Positions 44,054 through 53,195 of a stretch of 64,000 nucleotides of DNA are shown here, piece by piece (position 1 is the stretch's first letter; each line of letters starts with the position of its first letter). Source of the DNA: Candidatus Gastranaerophilales bacterium (lineage in GTDB: Bacteria; Cyanobacteriota; Vampirovibrionia; Gastranaerophilales; Gastranaerophilaceae); NCBI GenBank assembly GCA_944324175.1, contig CALUVH010000012.1, positions 1-64,000 of the forward strand, given 5' to 3'. Position numbers and translations under genes: made by a program. The notes under the pieces are model-generated. The model made no database searches. It saw only the letters and a list, made by a program, of their open reading frames with translations, and was not told where the DNA came from.

Positions 44054-45175
44054 ATGATGCAAGTTCCAACTTACGCGCAACCAATTCAACAACCAGTTGC
44101 ACAACCTAGCTACAACGCAGTAAAAATTGATATTATCAATCCTCAAGCTGGCGCACCAGTAGCTCCTCAACAACAACCTCAGTATGCACAACCAACAATG
44201 CCATACTACAATTACCCACAAGGTCAAGTTTATGACTACCCACAAGCACAGCAACAACCATATTATATGCCTCCTCAAGTGCAACAAACTCCGGTACAAC
44301 AATCCCCAAAGTTGCCTGAGGCACAACCGATAAAGGAAGTGCCAGTAGAACCGGCTCCTGTAGCACAAGCTCCTGCGCAACCAGTTCAAGCTGAAGCTGC
44401 AACTGCAGTTCCTCAGCCACAAGTTGTGCAACAACAAAACATTAATGTTGCACCGACAGCAGCACCAGCTCCTGTTGCAACAAATGAAGCACCTGCAGTA
44501 ACACCTGTTCAACCTACAGCTCCAGCAGCTACAACTGCTCCTGTAGAGGTAGTTCCTCCTGCACCTGTAACCCCTCAAGTAGACTTAAATGGTTTTATCG
44601 CGAAATTAACAAGCCCTGATTATGAAGTGCAAGCTAATGCTATGGAAGAAATAGCAAACATGGTTAAAGATGAACCACAAAAAGCTACAGAATTGTTAGA
44701 TGAAAAAATTGTTAATGCGTTAAACAACATAATCACAGCAGACTCTAGTAAGCTTGAAGGTCCATCAGCAGAACAAATCGCTGCAAGACAAAAATTGATG
44801 TCAGGTGAAAAATTAACAGACGAAGAAAATAAACTTGCTAATACAATGACTCCAATGGAGCAAGCTGAAAGAAATAAAAGCTATGCAATGTTCACTGAGT
44901 CTATAATGCAAAAACTATACGGTGATGAAGTTCAAAAACTTTCAAATACAACCGTTCCATTGACAGAATTACCGGGTGCTGTAACAATTGTTGACCAGTT
45001 GAAAGACAACCCAAACCCAATGGTTAGAGCCTCAGCTATTGAAGCCCTCAGTTACATTCAACAACCGGCTTACAAAGAAGACTTAAAAACATTATTCACA
45101 ATAGCTCAAAAAGACCAAGACAAAAACGTTCAAGACGCAGCCAACGCAGCACTTGACAAATTAAGCAAAATATAA
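44054..45175 (+). CDS. Pro/Gln/Ala-rich protein with C-terminal HEAT-like repeats
   Basis: 373 residues. Residues 1-175 are low complexity, rich in Q, P, A and V with Tyr-rich patches (MPYYNYPQGQVYDYPQ). Residues 180-373 are helical with HEAT-type units such as SPDYEVQANAMEEIANM and PNPMVRASAIEALSYI. There is no signal peptide. A strong AGGAAAGGAAAG site precedes the ATG. The 283 bases upstream hold an AT-rich region with a small GTGTTAA/TTAACAC hairpin near 43880-43899 and no other gene, implying a long leader. No function is known; a scaffold is plausible. Confidence 0.85.
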   Translation: MMQVPTYAQPIQQPVAQPSYNAVKIDIINPQAGAPVAPQQQPQYAQPTMPYYNYPQGQVYDYPQAQQQPYYMPPQVQQTPVQQSPKLPEAQPIKEVPVEPAPVAQAPAQPVQAEAATAVPQPQVVQQQNINVAPTAAPAPVATNEAPAVTPVQPTAPAATTAPVEVVPPAPVTPQVDLNGFIAKLTSPDYEVQANAMEEIANMVKDEPQKATELLDEKIVNALNNIITADSSKLEGPSAEQIAARQKLMSGEKLTDEENKLANTMTPMEQAERNKSYAMFTESIMQKLYGDEVQKLSNTTVPLTELPGAVTIVDQLKDNPNPMVRASAIEALSYIQQPAYKEDLKTLFTIAQKDQDKNVQDAANAALDKLSKI

Positions 45176-45207
45176 TTTTAAATTCCTTTCTTTAATTCAA
45201 TATAAAA

Positions 45208-45252
45208 AAAACGAATCGGTATAAAAATATTTCAATATCGGTTCGTTTTTTA
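45208..45252 (+). terminator. Intrinsic terminator
   Basis: AACGAATCGGTAT pairs with ATATCGGTTCGTT (13 pairs, two G-T), followed by TTTTT. It lies between the HEAT gene and nadD, adjacent to the nadD -10. Confidence 0.85.
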
Positions 45253-45257
45253 TTGTG

Positions 45258-45266
45258 TGATATAAT
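45258..45266 (+). promoter_or_regulatory. Predicted nadD extended -10 promoter (leaderless type)
   Basis: TGa-TATAAT, hexamer at 45261-45266, ending six bases before the ATG at 45273. No Shine-Dalgarno sequence is present, and a terminator stem lies just upstream. Confidence 0.6.
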
Positions 45267-45272
45267 ATAAAT

Positions 45273-45863
45273 ATGAAATTATGTGTTTTTCAAGGAACAT
45301 TCAATCCAATACATAAAGCCCATCTTGATATGGCAAGATTTGTGTTGGAGAAATTCAACTTCGAAAAAATCATTTTCATACCTGCAGCAAATCCTCCACA
45401 TAAGGACTATGATTCAAATATGTCAATCCACAGACTAAAAATGGTTGAACTTGCAGTTAAAAAATTCAAAGATTTTGAAGTGTCTAATATTGAATTCCAC
45501 ATCAAAGGGAAATCTTATTCTTACCTGACCGCTCTTGAATTATACAAACATTATGATGTGAGCGGAAAAATAAATTTCATAATCGGGACTGACGCATTTG
45601 AAAAGATTGAAAACTGGTATAAAAGTGATGAATTTAAAAAGCTGGTTGATTTTATTGTATTTGTAAGAGAAAATAATTTTAATCCAAACAGATTTCAACA
45701 TCTCAAAGAGAAAGGATATACCTTTCAATTTACTCAAATGCCATTTGAAGATATTTCATCGACAGATTTACGGGAAAGAATCAAAAAAGGTTTATCAATT
45801 AAAAATTTAGTAAGCAAAGAAGTAGAGGATTACATAAACAAGTATGCACTATACAAAGATTAA
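45273..45863 (+). CDS. nadD: Nicotinate-nucleotide adenylyltransferase
   Basis: 196 residues. It adenylates nicotinate mononucleotide in NAD synthesis. The nucleotidyltransferase motif is GTFNPIHKAHL and the second is ISSTDLRERI. PAANPPHK is typical of NadD. It overlaps yqeK by 20 bases, a common pairing. Confidence 0.95.
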   Translation: MKLCVFQGTFNPIHKAHLDMARFVLEKFNFEKIIFIPAANPPHKDYDSNMSIHRLKMVELAVKKFKDFEVSNIEFHIKGKSYSYLTALELYKHYDVSGKINFIIGTDAFEKIENWYKSDEFKKLVDFIVFVRENNFNPNRFQHLKEKGYTFQFTQMPFEDISSTDLRERIKKGLSIKNLVSKEVEDYINKYALYKD

Positions 45864-46434
45864 TGAACAAGAAATTAAAAAATGGCTTAAAAAAAATCTT
45901 TCACAAGAAAGATATTCACACACTCTCGGCACTGCAGAATGTGCAAAGGAATTGGCGCAAAAATTTGGACTTAACCAAGAAAAAGCATACTATGCAGGTC
46001 TTTTACACGACTGCGCAAAATGTTTTTCTAATGACAAATTATTGGAAATCATAAAAAATAATCTTCAAGTGGAAGAATGTGAATTATTAAACTATAAAAC
46101 ACTTCACGCTCCTGTAAGTGCACATATAGCTAAGACAGAATTTGGTATCAATGATTCTGAAATACTCTCATCAATCAGATGGCATACACTAGGCAAAATT
46201 AATATGACAGACTTTGAAAAAATAGTATTCTTAGCTGATAAAATTGAACCCAACACTAGAGAAAAATGCTATTGTGAGAAGCTTCACCAATACCTTAATG
46301 AAGAGAACGGGCTAAATAAAGCTATTTTGGAATGCTATAAAGCAACCGTAAAAAGTCTTGTTGAAAGAGATTTAAAAATTTGTCCACTGACAATAGAAAT
46401 TTATAATAAACTTCAAGATATTGTAAAAGTATAA
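45844..46434 (+). CDS. yqeK: YqeK-type HD-domain phosphohydrolase
   Basis: 196 residues. The HD ligands are in YSHTLGTAECA, GLLHDCAK, HAPVSAHIA and IRWHTLGK, followed by LADKIEPNTR as in YqeK. The family includes symmetrical Ap4A hydrolases in Gram-positive bacteria, so cleavage of Ap4A to two ADP is likely. It overlaps nadD. The rsfS gene often found next is absent here. Confidence 0.93.
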   Translation: MHYTKINEQEIKKWLKKNLSQERYSHTLGTAECAKELAQKFGLNQEKAYYAGLLHDCAKCFSNDKLLEIIKNNLQVEECELLNYKTLHAPVSAHIAKTEFGINDSEILSSIRWHTLGKINMTDFEKIVFLADKIEPNTREKCYCEKLHQYLNEENGLNKAILECYKATVKSLVERDLKICPLTIEIYNKLQDIVKV

Positions 46435-46497
46435 GACAAATATTTTGAAAAAATAAATATTTATGCTATCATACACAACAAGAGAGAGGGTTGCTTG

Positions 46498-48765
46498 ATG
46501 AAAATACTGGAGATTAAGAATAATTTAGTAAAAATATCATATGATATGGACGATAATTTAGCATTATCAGGTTTTGTCATCATTGAAGACACAAACTGTC
46601 CTTACGTTGCGCAAGTCGTCAGTTTAAAAGCCGATACTCCTATTAACACTGCCATAGTAAGACTATTATTTACTTTTGATTCTGAAGGAGTACTAAAAAA
46701 TTACAACGGCACAATCCCTTCAATAAAAGCCAGTATTTCAAAACTACCATCTAACGAATTATTGGATGTAATGCCGGTAGAAACTCCCATTAAACTGGGC
46801 GCTCTTGCTCAACAGGGAATACCTCTGTTTGTTGATAAAACAGCCTTTGAGCACAATATGGTTGTTTGTTGCAATAAACAAGAAAACATTAATACATTTG
46901 TAAATAACATATTGCCTCAATTTGACGCCATACAACAAAAAACAGTGGTTATAGATGTTGATGGTGAATTTGATTATGAAAACAAGTTTGAATTTGGTTA
47001 TGACTTCAAACTACCACTGAACTACACCACACTTGAATATATTTTTGATAATGATCTTGGTGACGTTGATGCAACAAGCAAAGCTGTAATACAAGATATA
47101 TTTTATGAAGTTCAAGAATACTCCAAAACATTACCTCTCGGTTTTATACCTTTTAACACTTTCTTAGAAGTAGTTGATGCGCAATACAAAGAAACAAAAA
47201 TACCCGAATTAGTATTATTAAAAAACAAGTTACTTAAGTATAAAGAAGAAAACGTGTTTGCTCTCAACTCTGTAGAGATTACAGACTTGGTTGAAGAGAT
47301 TAAACATAGTAATATCACGGTTCTCAACATCTCAAAAGTGGAAGGTGAATTACAAAAACAAGTAATTTCCTATATTTACGATACTATGGCTCAAACACAA
47401 GAAACTGTTTATTCAATTATAAAATTAAACAATTATATTGCTAGTAAAAGGCTTATCAAACGTTTCATAGATAGTGGTAACGTAAGAACATCAATTATTT
47501 GTGGATATGAATTTAAGTATCTTCAAGAGCTTAAACAATATGCCGAGAACATGTTGTTTTTTGCCCCTCTCACTACTCAACACGATTTTGCGGCATACAA
47601 CATATATCTTGCTAAACTCAATCCCGAAGAATTCATCGCCTTTGGAGATGCGACACAGGAAATACCTTTTATCATTGAATTAGAAGAGTTTTCACAAGAA
47701 GATTTACAACCAAAAGTATATATTCAAGGGTCCCATGTTCAATCACAAAAAGACTATACAAATGAAGAAGATTTTCAAAACGCTAATGACAATTATTTAG
47801 ACCTGGCAACTACAGAGACTGAATACGAGACTGAAGTTGTAGAAAATCCTTTAGAAAATTTCATCACAGAACCTCAACCGACAGAAATACCTTCTTCACA
47901 ATCTATCGAAGACCTGCAACAAGACCAATATGAGATTTTAGAAGAAGAAAAAGATAATAATAGTGATATTGTACCTGACTCAAAAGAAGATATTGTAGAA
48001 ACTCCGAGCTCTCAGACCTCTGAAGAACTGAATATTTCTGAAAGCGAGAACCTACAAGACAGCTTATCAACACAACAAGAAGAAGTCGAAACAGAAGGAA
48101 ACTCAACTGATATTACCATTTCGGCTATGAATACCGAAACTTTTGCTGAACCTACAGAAGACATAAATAACACACTTTCTGATTTTTCTGCCCAAGAAAA
48201 AAAAGTTGATGAAGAACAAATAATTAAGGATGTCGACGACATCTTATACAACAAAAAAGATATCAATGAAGACATTCCTCCTCTAGAGGATGAAGAAGAG
48301 ATAACAGAAGACGACTTAAACTTAATAGACAATCTAAATAATCCGATTCCTGCAGCAGAAGGGGAAGAAACTACCTTAAACATTGAACCTGTGATAGTTG
48401 AAGATGAACAACTTGAGGCAGCATCGGAAGCGTCCGATCAATCAGAAAGTGATGAAATATCGCAAATACCAAATATGAATGAACAAATGCAAGAAGAAGA
48501 AACAACAAATGAAGACTTTCAACCAGCAATAACTGAAGATGAAGATTCTCAAACGGTTGTGCCTGTATATCCGGCAAACGACATTCCTCAAGATTCAACC
48601 GGTGAAATTTTTAATCCAGGAGATCAGGTATCACACCCTAAATATGGGAATGGAGTTGTTGAAAAAATGATCAAATATGGCAATAAAGTTCTTTGTTCTA
48701 TAAATTTTGAAAATATAGGCCGCAGACTTTTAGACCCCGCTATATCTGAAATAACAAAGCTATAA
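46498..48765 (+). CDS. HerA-like pseudo-ATPase with acidic linker and C-terminal PcrA/UvrD-type Tudor domain
   Basis: 755 residues from the ATG at 46498 (a TTG one codon earlier is in frame; AGAGAGAGGG upstream). Residues 1-90 resemble the HerA N-terminal barrel. Residues 105-160 follow the HerA order FVDKTAFEHNMVV, then KTVVIDVDGEFDY as in the HerA VLDPHGEY strand. The P-loop position holds CCNKQENIN (124-132), with no GxxxxGK[ST]. Residues 415-700 are very acidic and probably disordered. The last 55 residues (FNPGDQVSHPKYGNGVVEKM) match the Tudor/DUF3553 domain at the C-terminus of PcrA, which binds RNA polymerase. A DNA- or polymerase-associated structural role is an inference. Confidence 0.7.
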   Translation: MKILEIKNNLVKISYDMDDNLALSGFVIIEDTNCPYVAQVVSLKADTPINTAIVRLLFTFDSEGVLKNYNGTIPSIKASISKLPSNELLDVMPVETPIKLGALAQQGIPLFVDKTAFEHNMVVCCNKQENINTFVNNILPQFDAIQQKTVVIDVDGEFDYENKFEFGYDFKLPLNYTTLEYIFDNDLGDVDATSKAVIQDIFYEVQEYSKTLPLGFIPFNTFLEVVDAQYKETKIPELVLLKNKLLKYKEENVFALNSVEITDLVEEIKHSNITVLNISKVEGELQKQVISYIYDTMAQTQETVYSIIKLNNYIASKRLIKRFIDSGNVRTSIICGYEFKYLQELKQYAENMLFFAPLTTQHDFAAYNIYLAKLNPEEFIAFGDATQEIPFIIELEEFSQEDLQPKVYIQGSHVQSQKDYTNEEDFQNANDNYLDLATTETEYETEVVENPLENFITEPQPTEIPSSQSIEDLQQDQYEILEEEKDNNSDIVPDSKEDIVETPSSQTSEELNISESENLQDSLSTQQEEVETEGNSTDITISAMNTETFAEPTEDINNTLSDFSAQEKKVDEEQIIKDVDDILYNKKDINEDIPPLEDEEEITEDDLNLIDNLNNPIPAAEGEETTLNIEPVIVEDEQLEAASEASDQSESDEISQIPNMNEQMQEEETTNEDFQPAITEDEDSQTVVPVYPANDIPQDSTGEIFNPGDQVSHPKYGNGVVEKMIKYGNKVLCSINFENIGRRLLDPAISEITKL

Positions 48766-48781
48766 AACAAATTCATACTAA

Positions 48782-48830
48782 TTTCAAAAAACCGCTATAA
48801 CAGATAATCTGCTATAGTGGTTTTTTGAAA
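48782..48830. terminator. Long terminator hairpin
   Basis: TTTCAAAAAACCGCTATAACAGA pairs with TCTGCTATAGTGGTTTTTTGAAA over about 22 positions with a few wobbles. It lies between two convergent genes and can act both ways. Confidence 0.88.
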
Positions 48831-48853
48831 TTAAATTAAATTAAATTAAATTA
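48828..48853. repeat. AAATT pentamer tandem repeat
   Basis: Five tandem copies of a 5-base AAATT unit lie directly after the terminator and before the end of the CHASE2-GGDEF gene. It is a potential slippage site but non-coding. Confidence 0.8.
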
Positions 48854-48854
48854 A

Positions 48855-50636
48855 CTATCCAACCTGATTACGTCCATTATTTTTAGCATTATACATTTTT
48901 TTGTCGGCACTCTCTATCATAGAAGATGCGTCCACACCATCAAAAGGATAAGTTGCAACTCCAAGGCTTATCGTAACATTACTTTCTCTATCTCCACTCA
49001 ATTTATAAGAATTTTCAGCGACTCTTTTACATATTTTCTGAGCTGTAGAAAAAGCCTCATCTTTACCTATATTTGGTAATATTATGCTCATCTCTTCTCC
49101 ACCGTACCTACAAACAATATCAGTAGCTCTAACATTCTTTTTCAGAGTCATTGCAACCTGTCTAAGCACGGCATCCCCCGACTGATGACCAAATGTATCA
49201 TTAAATCGCTTAAAATGATCGATGTCAATTATAATAAGAGAAAAAGGTGAATTATAACGCTTAGCTTGCTCAACCTGCATTTTCATCTGCTCTTGAAAGT
49301 ACCTATGGTTATACAACCCAGTGAGCCCATCAGTAGTTGCGAGTCTATACTGATGCTCAAAATCTCTTGATTTTATAAGATATTTAACAATAAACATACT
49401 GATGAAAGCCAATAAAGAAAATATTAACGGATAAATCAGCTCGAACCAAACATTTCCATATCGCATAGCATAATAAGAAGCTAATACATAAATCAAATAA
49501 ATTGAAATAGAAATCAAAGAAGCATATATTGCAGAATTCAGACGTATAACTATAATACCTATAATTACCGCCAAAATCAAACTTATTACAATAGTGCTAA
49601 ATCGTTCAACTTTACTGATAAAATTATTATCAATTATATTATTTAAGTAAGTAGCTTGAATTTCTACTCCAGGATATACTTTATCAACAGGAACAGATTT
49701 TATATCAAAAAGACTTGCCGCTGTGGTACCAAAATACACGACCTTGTTATGAAAATCATAATCAAAATCCACTGGCTCGTTATTAATAGCCTTAATTAGT
49801 TTATATATCGGTATTTGAGTATAACTGCCTGCCGGTCCGTACCAATTTAAAATAGCAGTTCCGTCGTTCTGAAGCAATATATCACGTCCTGCGAAACTTA
49901 ACACGGAATTTGAATCAATTTCAAAATTATCAACTGATTTACCCTCAACCTGCTTTAAATAATCAAGTCCTACTTTAACCGCCAACTGAGGGTACAATCT
50001 ATCTTGATACTTTACAAAAACAGGCATCGTTCTTAAAATACCGTCATCAGAACGAGAAACATTTATAAATCCAATGTTCGAAGTATAATTTAATATACCG
50101 TCAATTATTGCCCTACAATTTGAATAGGTAACCTCATTGAAATTCAATTCTTTCGAATAGTTTTTAACCTCAACACTTAATCGGTCAGGAAGAACTGGAG
50201 GGGTCCGCAAATCTTTAGACTGATTATCAAGATTCATAGCAGTATATACATTACTATATTTTTGAAAAACATTTGAAAATGCTACATCCGCACCATTTGC
50301 ACTTTTTAGTGATTTTACAAACATCATATCAAATGCAATAATTCTAGGCGACTGAGCCTCAATATAATCAACGATTTCAGCATAAATATTTCTTGGCAAA
50401 GGCCATTCTCCAAAATTATCTAATATATACTCATAACTTGCATCATCAACTACAACAATTACTATATCCTGAGAAGGCTTTTTGGCATTAGAATTAACCA
50501 TAATATTTTGCCGCAAATCAAATGTTTTATTTTCTATAGTATCAATTAAGGTACTCAAATTAGCATTTTTTACACTTAAAAAAACTAATAACGCAAAAAA
50601 TACTAAACCTAAAATATAACAAATCTTTTTAAACAT
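48855..50636 (-). CDS. CHASE2-domain diguanylate cyclase
   Basis: 593 residues from the ATG at 50636, with GAGGA upstream (an in-frame TTG lies two codons earlier). A first transmembrane helix (about 8-25) and an extracytoplasmic CHASE2 domain (about 35-330; IVIVVVDDASYEYI, GEWPLPR, RIIAFDMMF) come first. Three further helices (about 340-420) and a GGDEF domain follow. The GGDEF active site is RYGGEEMSIILP, where Met replaces Phe. The catalytic Gly-Gly-Glu-Glu is intact, so c-di-GMP synthesis in response to an external signal is expected. Confidence 0.93.
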   Translation of the reverse strand: MFKKICYILGLVFFALLVFLSVKNANLSTLIDTIENKTFDLRQNIMVNSNAKKPSQDIVIVVVDDASYEYILDNFGEWPLPRNIYAEIVDYIEAQSPRIIAFDMMFVKSLKSANGADVAFSNVFQKYSNVYTAMNLDNQSKDLRTPPVLPDRLSVEVKNYSKELNFNEVTYSNCRAIIDGILNYTSNIGFINVSRSDDGILRTMPVFVKYQDRLYPQLAVKVGLDYLKQVEGKSVDNFEIDSNSVLSFAGRDILLQNDGTAILNWYGPAGSYTQIPIYKLIKAINNEPVDFDYDFHNKVVYFGTTAASLFDIKSVPVDKVYPGVEIQATYLNNIIDNNFISKVERFSTIVISLILAVIIGIIVIRLNSAIYASLISISIYLIYVLASYYAMRYGNVWFELIYPLIFSLLAFISMFIVKYLIKSRDFEHQYRLATTDGLTGLYNHRYFQEQMKMQVEQAKRYNSPFSLIIIDIDHFKRFNDTFGHQSGDAVLRQVAMTLKKNVRATDIVCRYGGEEMSIILPNIGKDEAFSTAQKICKRVAENSYKLSGDRESNVTISLGVATYPFDGVDASSMIESADKKMYNAKNNGRNQVG

Positions 50637-50669
50637 AGCCAATCCTCAAATACTGACGTGAATATAAAA

Positions 50670-50837
50670 CTATTCAACATGACCAGTATAATTGATATTA
50701 AAAGATTTGGCAACAAAATTTTTCAATACGAACTGTCGTTCTAAAATAAAATTATTTAACTTCAACACTTGAGTAGAATAAGCAAGCTCATCAGGGTTTT
50801 GTAAATATCTCAATAAACATTCTTCATGCAAATTCAT
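50670..50837 (-). CDS. Possible small protein (55 residues) upstream of the CHASE2-GGDEF gene
   Basis: A short frame from ATG 50837 to TAG encodes MNLHEECLLRYLQNPDELAY and 35 further residues, ending YTGHVE. It has a weak AAGG site 10-13 bases upstream and ends 33 bases before the cyclase ATG on the same strand, so it may be cotranscribed. The composition is ordinary and helix-prone, with no known family. It could be spurious. Confidence 0.4.
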   Translation of the reverse strand: MNLHEECLLRYLQNPDELAYSTQVLKLNNFILERQFVLKNFVAKSFNINYTGHVE

Positions 50838-51078
50838 TATAATAACCTTACAAACAAATATTTCAAACGATGAATATATTATTACAAAGATTTAAAAATC
50901 ACACATCAACCTTTTATATAATTTGGCATGCTCAATCTAGTACATATGCATGAATTATCAAAAAAAAAATATATTTTTTAGACATCGCACAAAATTATCT
51001 AAAGTAATTAATTTGGTAAAGTTTTTATGCTATACTCAAATTAAGGATGTAAACAAATAAGAAACAAGGAGAAAAACT

Positions 51079-51828
51079 ATGTCAGGACACTCAAAGTGGT
51101 CAACAATAAAACACAAAAAAGCAAAAGTAGACTCACAACGCGCAGTTGTATTCCAAAAATATTCAAGAGAGTTAATAGTAGCAGCAAGACTTGGTGGACC
51201 TGACCCAGCCGGGAATTTCAGACTAAGAACAGCAATCGAAAAAGCTAAAGCCGCAGGCTTACCGAATGATAATATAAAAAGAGCAATCGAAAAAGGTGCA
51301 GGAGCGGGCGCTGCTGAGAACTACGAAGAATTAATTTATGAAGGCTATGCGGCAGGTGGAGTTGCAGTTGTGGTAGAAGCAATGACTGATAACCGTAACC
51401 GCACGGCTGGAGATATAAGAAGTTACTTTACAAAATACAACGGGAGTCTTGGAGCTACAGGATGTGTGGGCTGGATGTTTGATCAAAAAGGTAGTATTTC
51501 GTTCGACAAATCAGTAGACTATGAAAAGCTTTTTGATTCAGCCATCAATCTTGATGCAGAAGATATAATCGAAGAGGAAGAAGAATATAAGGTTCTCACC
51601 TCAGTTGAAAACTTCCAAAAGGTAGTGGAAGGACTCGAAAAAGAAGGATTCAAAAGTACAACTGCAGAACTTACAAGAATACCTCAAAACACAATAGAAA
51701 TTACAGACGAAAACACAGCTTCACAAATAATGAAGCTTTTGGATAAACTGGAAGAACATGACGACGTTCAAAATGTCTTTGCTAATTTCGACATTTCTGA
51801 CGATATCTTACAAAAACTAGAGGCATAA
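51079..51828 (+). CDS. yebC: YebC/TACO1-family protein (translation or transcription regulator)
   Basis: 249 residues. The start MSGHSKWSTIKHKKAKVD is diagnostic, and GNFRLRTAIEKAKAAGLPND and GAGAGAAENYEELIYEGYA follow. YebC proteins are now linked to rescue of ribosomes stalled at proline runs and were earlier described as DNA-binding regulators. CAAGGAG precedes the ATG, and an extended -10 (TGc-TATACT, 51031-51036) lies upstream. The 240 bases back to 50838 hold only this promoter and AT-rich sequence. It overlaps the next gene by one base. Confidence 0.95.
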   Translation: MSGHSKWSTIKHKKAKVDSQRAVVFQKYSRELIVAARLGGPDPAGNFRLRTAIEKAKAAGLPNDNIKRAIEKGAGAGAAENYEELIYEGYAAGGVAVVVEAMTDNRNRTAGDIRSYFTKYNGSLGATGCVGWMFDQKGSISFDKSVDYEKLFDSAINLDAEDIIEEEEEYKVLTSVENFQKVVEGLEKEGFKSTTAELTRIPQNTIEITDENTASQIMKLLDKLEEHDDVQNVFANFDISDDILQKLEA

Positions 51829-53195
51829 TGTTAGAACAACTTAAAAAATTATCAAAAGATTTAAGTAATACTTTTTCAGCAAAAAATATCATAGAGCTTT
51901 TGAGTGTGTTTTTTGCTGAAAATTTTGGAACCGGTAGTATTGATATCTACGTTTTTGATGAAACGACAAACAATCTAAGAGACTTTGAAAAAAACTGGCT
52001 CTACATTGAAGAAATTTGCACTAAACAAACAATTCAAGATCTATACAGACATTATGAACTATTAAAAAATACAACTTATACCGAAGATAAAAATATACTA
52101 TACTACGGACTTTATAAAGGTGACAGACCTATCGGACTCATTAAGTTTGACGTAAGCTACATTGAGACAGACAACCTAATTGAATTCCTAAATACAGCTT
52201 CATATTTTATTTCTCTAAAAGTACAAAATATCATACTTTCAGAGAAAATGCAAAAGAATGTTGATTTTCATGATTCAATGAAAAACATAGCCAAAATTAT
52301 AGAAACGCAGTATGAGTTAAATTATATCGTTCCCATAATTGGCGAAATGATTGATAAATTCATATCGAATCATTTAATATATATTTTTTTACGGAATGAG
52401 GAAACTTCTGACTATACTTTAGTATGGCCTAATTCTTGTAGGGATGAAAAAATACAAGGGCTTTTAAACGTCCTTACTCCAAATTCAGACTGCATTATGA
52501 CCGCTGATAAAAAAATCGGATTGTTTCCACTGGTAACAGAAGGCAAATTAATCGGTTGCATCGTTGCCAAAAGTACTGACGGTAAGTTAAATGAAAAAGA
52601 AGTTGAATATATAGAACAACTAACAAACCAAGCTGCCACAACAATAGATAGAGCAAATGTTTATGCAGAGATACTAAAACACGCCACATTGGATGCCTTG
52701 ACAGGTTTTTACAATAGGCGTCAATTAGAAGAACGTATAAAACAAGAAGTATCAGGAGCTAAACGTAAAAACAAACCGCTTTGCGCTATAATGACAGATA
52801 TAGACTTTTTCAAACAAGTTAACGACACCTACGGTCATGCAATCGGTGATATAGTATTAAAAACTGTCTCCATGGTAATTAAATCCCAACTTCGTGACTA
52901 TGATATAGCAGGACGATATGGAGGAGAGGAGTTTACCATACTATTACCATACACAAATATTAACGATGCAAAAATGGTAGCCGAAAGACTCCGTGCATCT
53001 ATAGCTAAAAAGACAATAGATATATCAAAAGTAGTTCCGGACAGCCCTCATAAAAATATTAATGTTACAATAAGCCTTGGCGTACACCAATTATCAAAAG
53101 ATGATAATGAAGTTGATTTACTGCAAAAAGCAGATGAAGCTTTATATCGAGCCAAGGGAAACGGTAGGAATAAGGTGGTAGTATATGGGTTATAA
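51828..53195 (+). CDS. GAF-type sensor diguanylate cyclase
   Basis: 455 residues without transmembrane segments. Residues 1-140 are a poorly defined sensor region, and 145-280 look like a GAF domain. The GGDEF domain (285-455) has DALTGFYNRRQLEER, the inner DIDFFKQVNDTYGH and the intact active site RYGGEEFTILLP. It should make c-di-GMP. The ATG overlaps the yebC stop (TAATG), and the end overlaps tsaE by 11 bases, embedding it in a translation-related operon. Confidence 0.92.
   Translation: MLEQLKKLSKDLSNTFSAKNIIELLSVFFAENFGTGSIDIYVFDETTNNLRDFEKNWLYIEEICTKQTIQDLYRHYELLKNTTYTEDKNILYYGLYKGDRPIGLIKFDVSYIETDNLIEFLNTASYFISLKVQNIILSEKMQKNVDFHDSMKNIAKIIETQYELNYIVPIIGEMIDKFISNHLIYIFLRNEETSDYTLVWPNSCRDEKIQGLLNVLTPNSDCIMTADKKIGLFPLVTEGKLIGCIVAKSTDGKLNEKEVEYIEQLTNQAATTIDRANVYAEILKHATLDALTGFYNRRQLEERIKQEVSGAKRKNKPLCAIMTDIDFFKQVNDTYGHAIGDIVLKTVSMVIKSQLRDYDIAGRYGGEEFTILLPYTNINDAKMVAERLRASIAKKTIDISKVVPDSPHKNINVTISLGVHQLSKDDNEVDLLQKADEALYRAKGNGRNKVVVYGL

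Noticed and set aside
44027-44578. Cysteine-rich minus-strand frame (183 codons)
   Set aside because: It is the antisense shadow of the Pro/Gln/Ala-rich gene at 44054; repetitive codons read backwards give Cys/Arg/Leu. No ribosome site.
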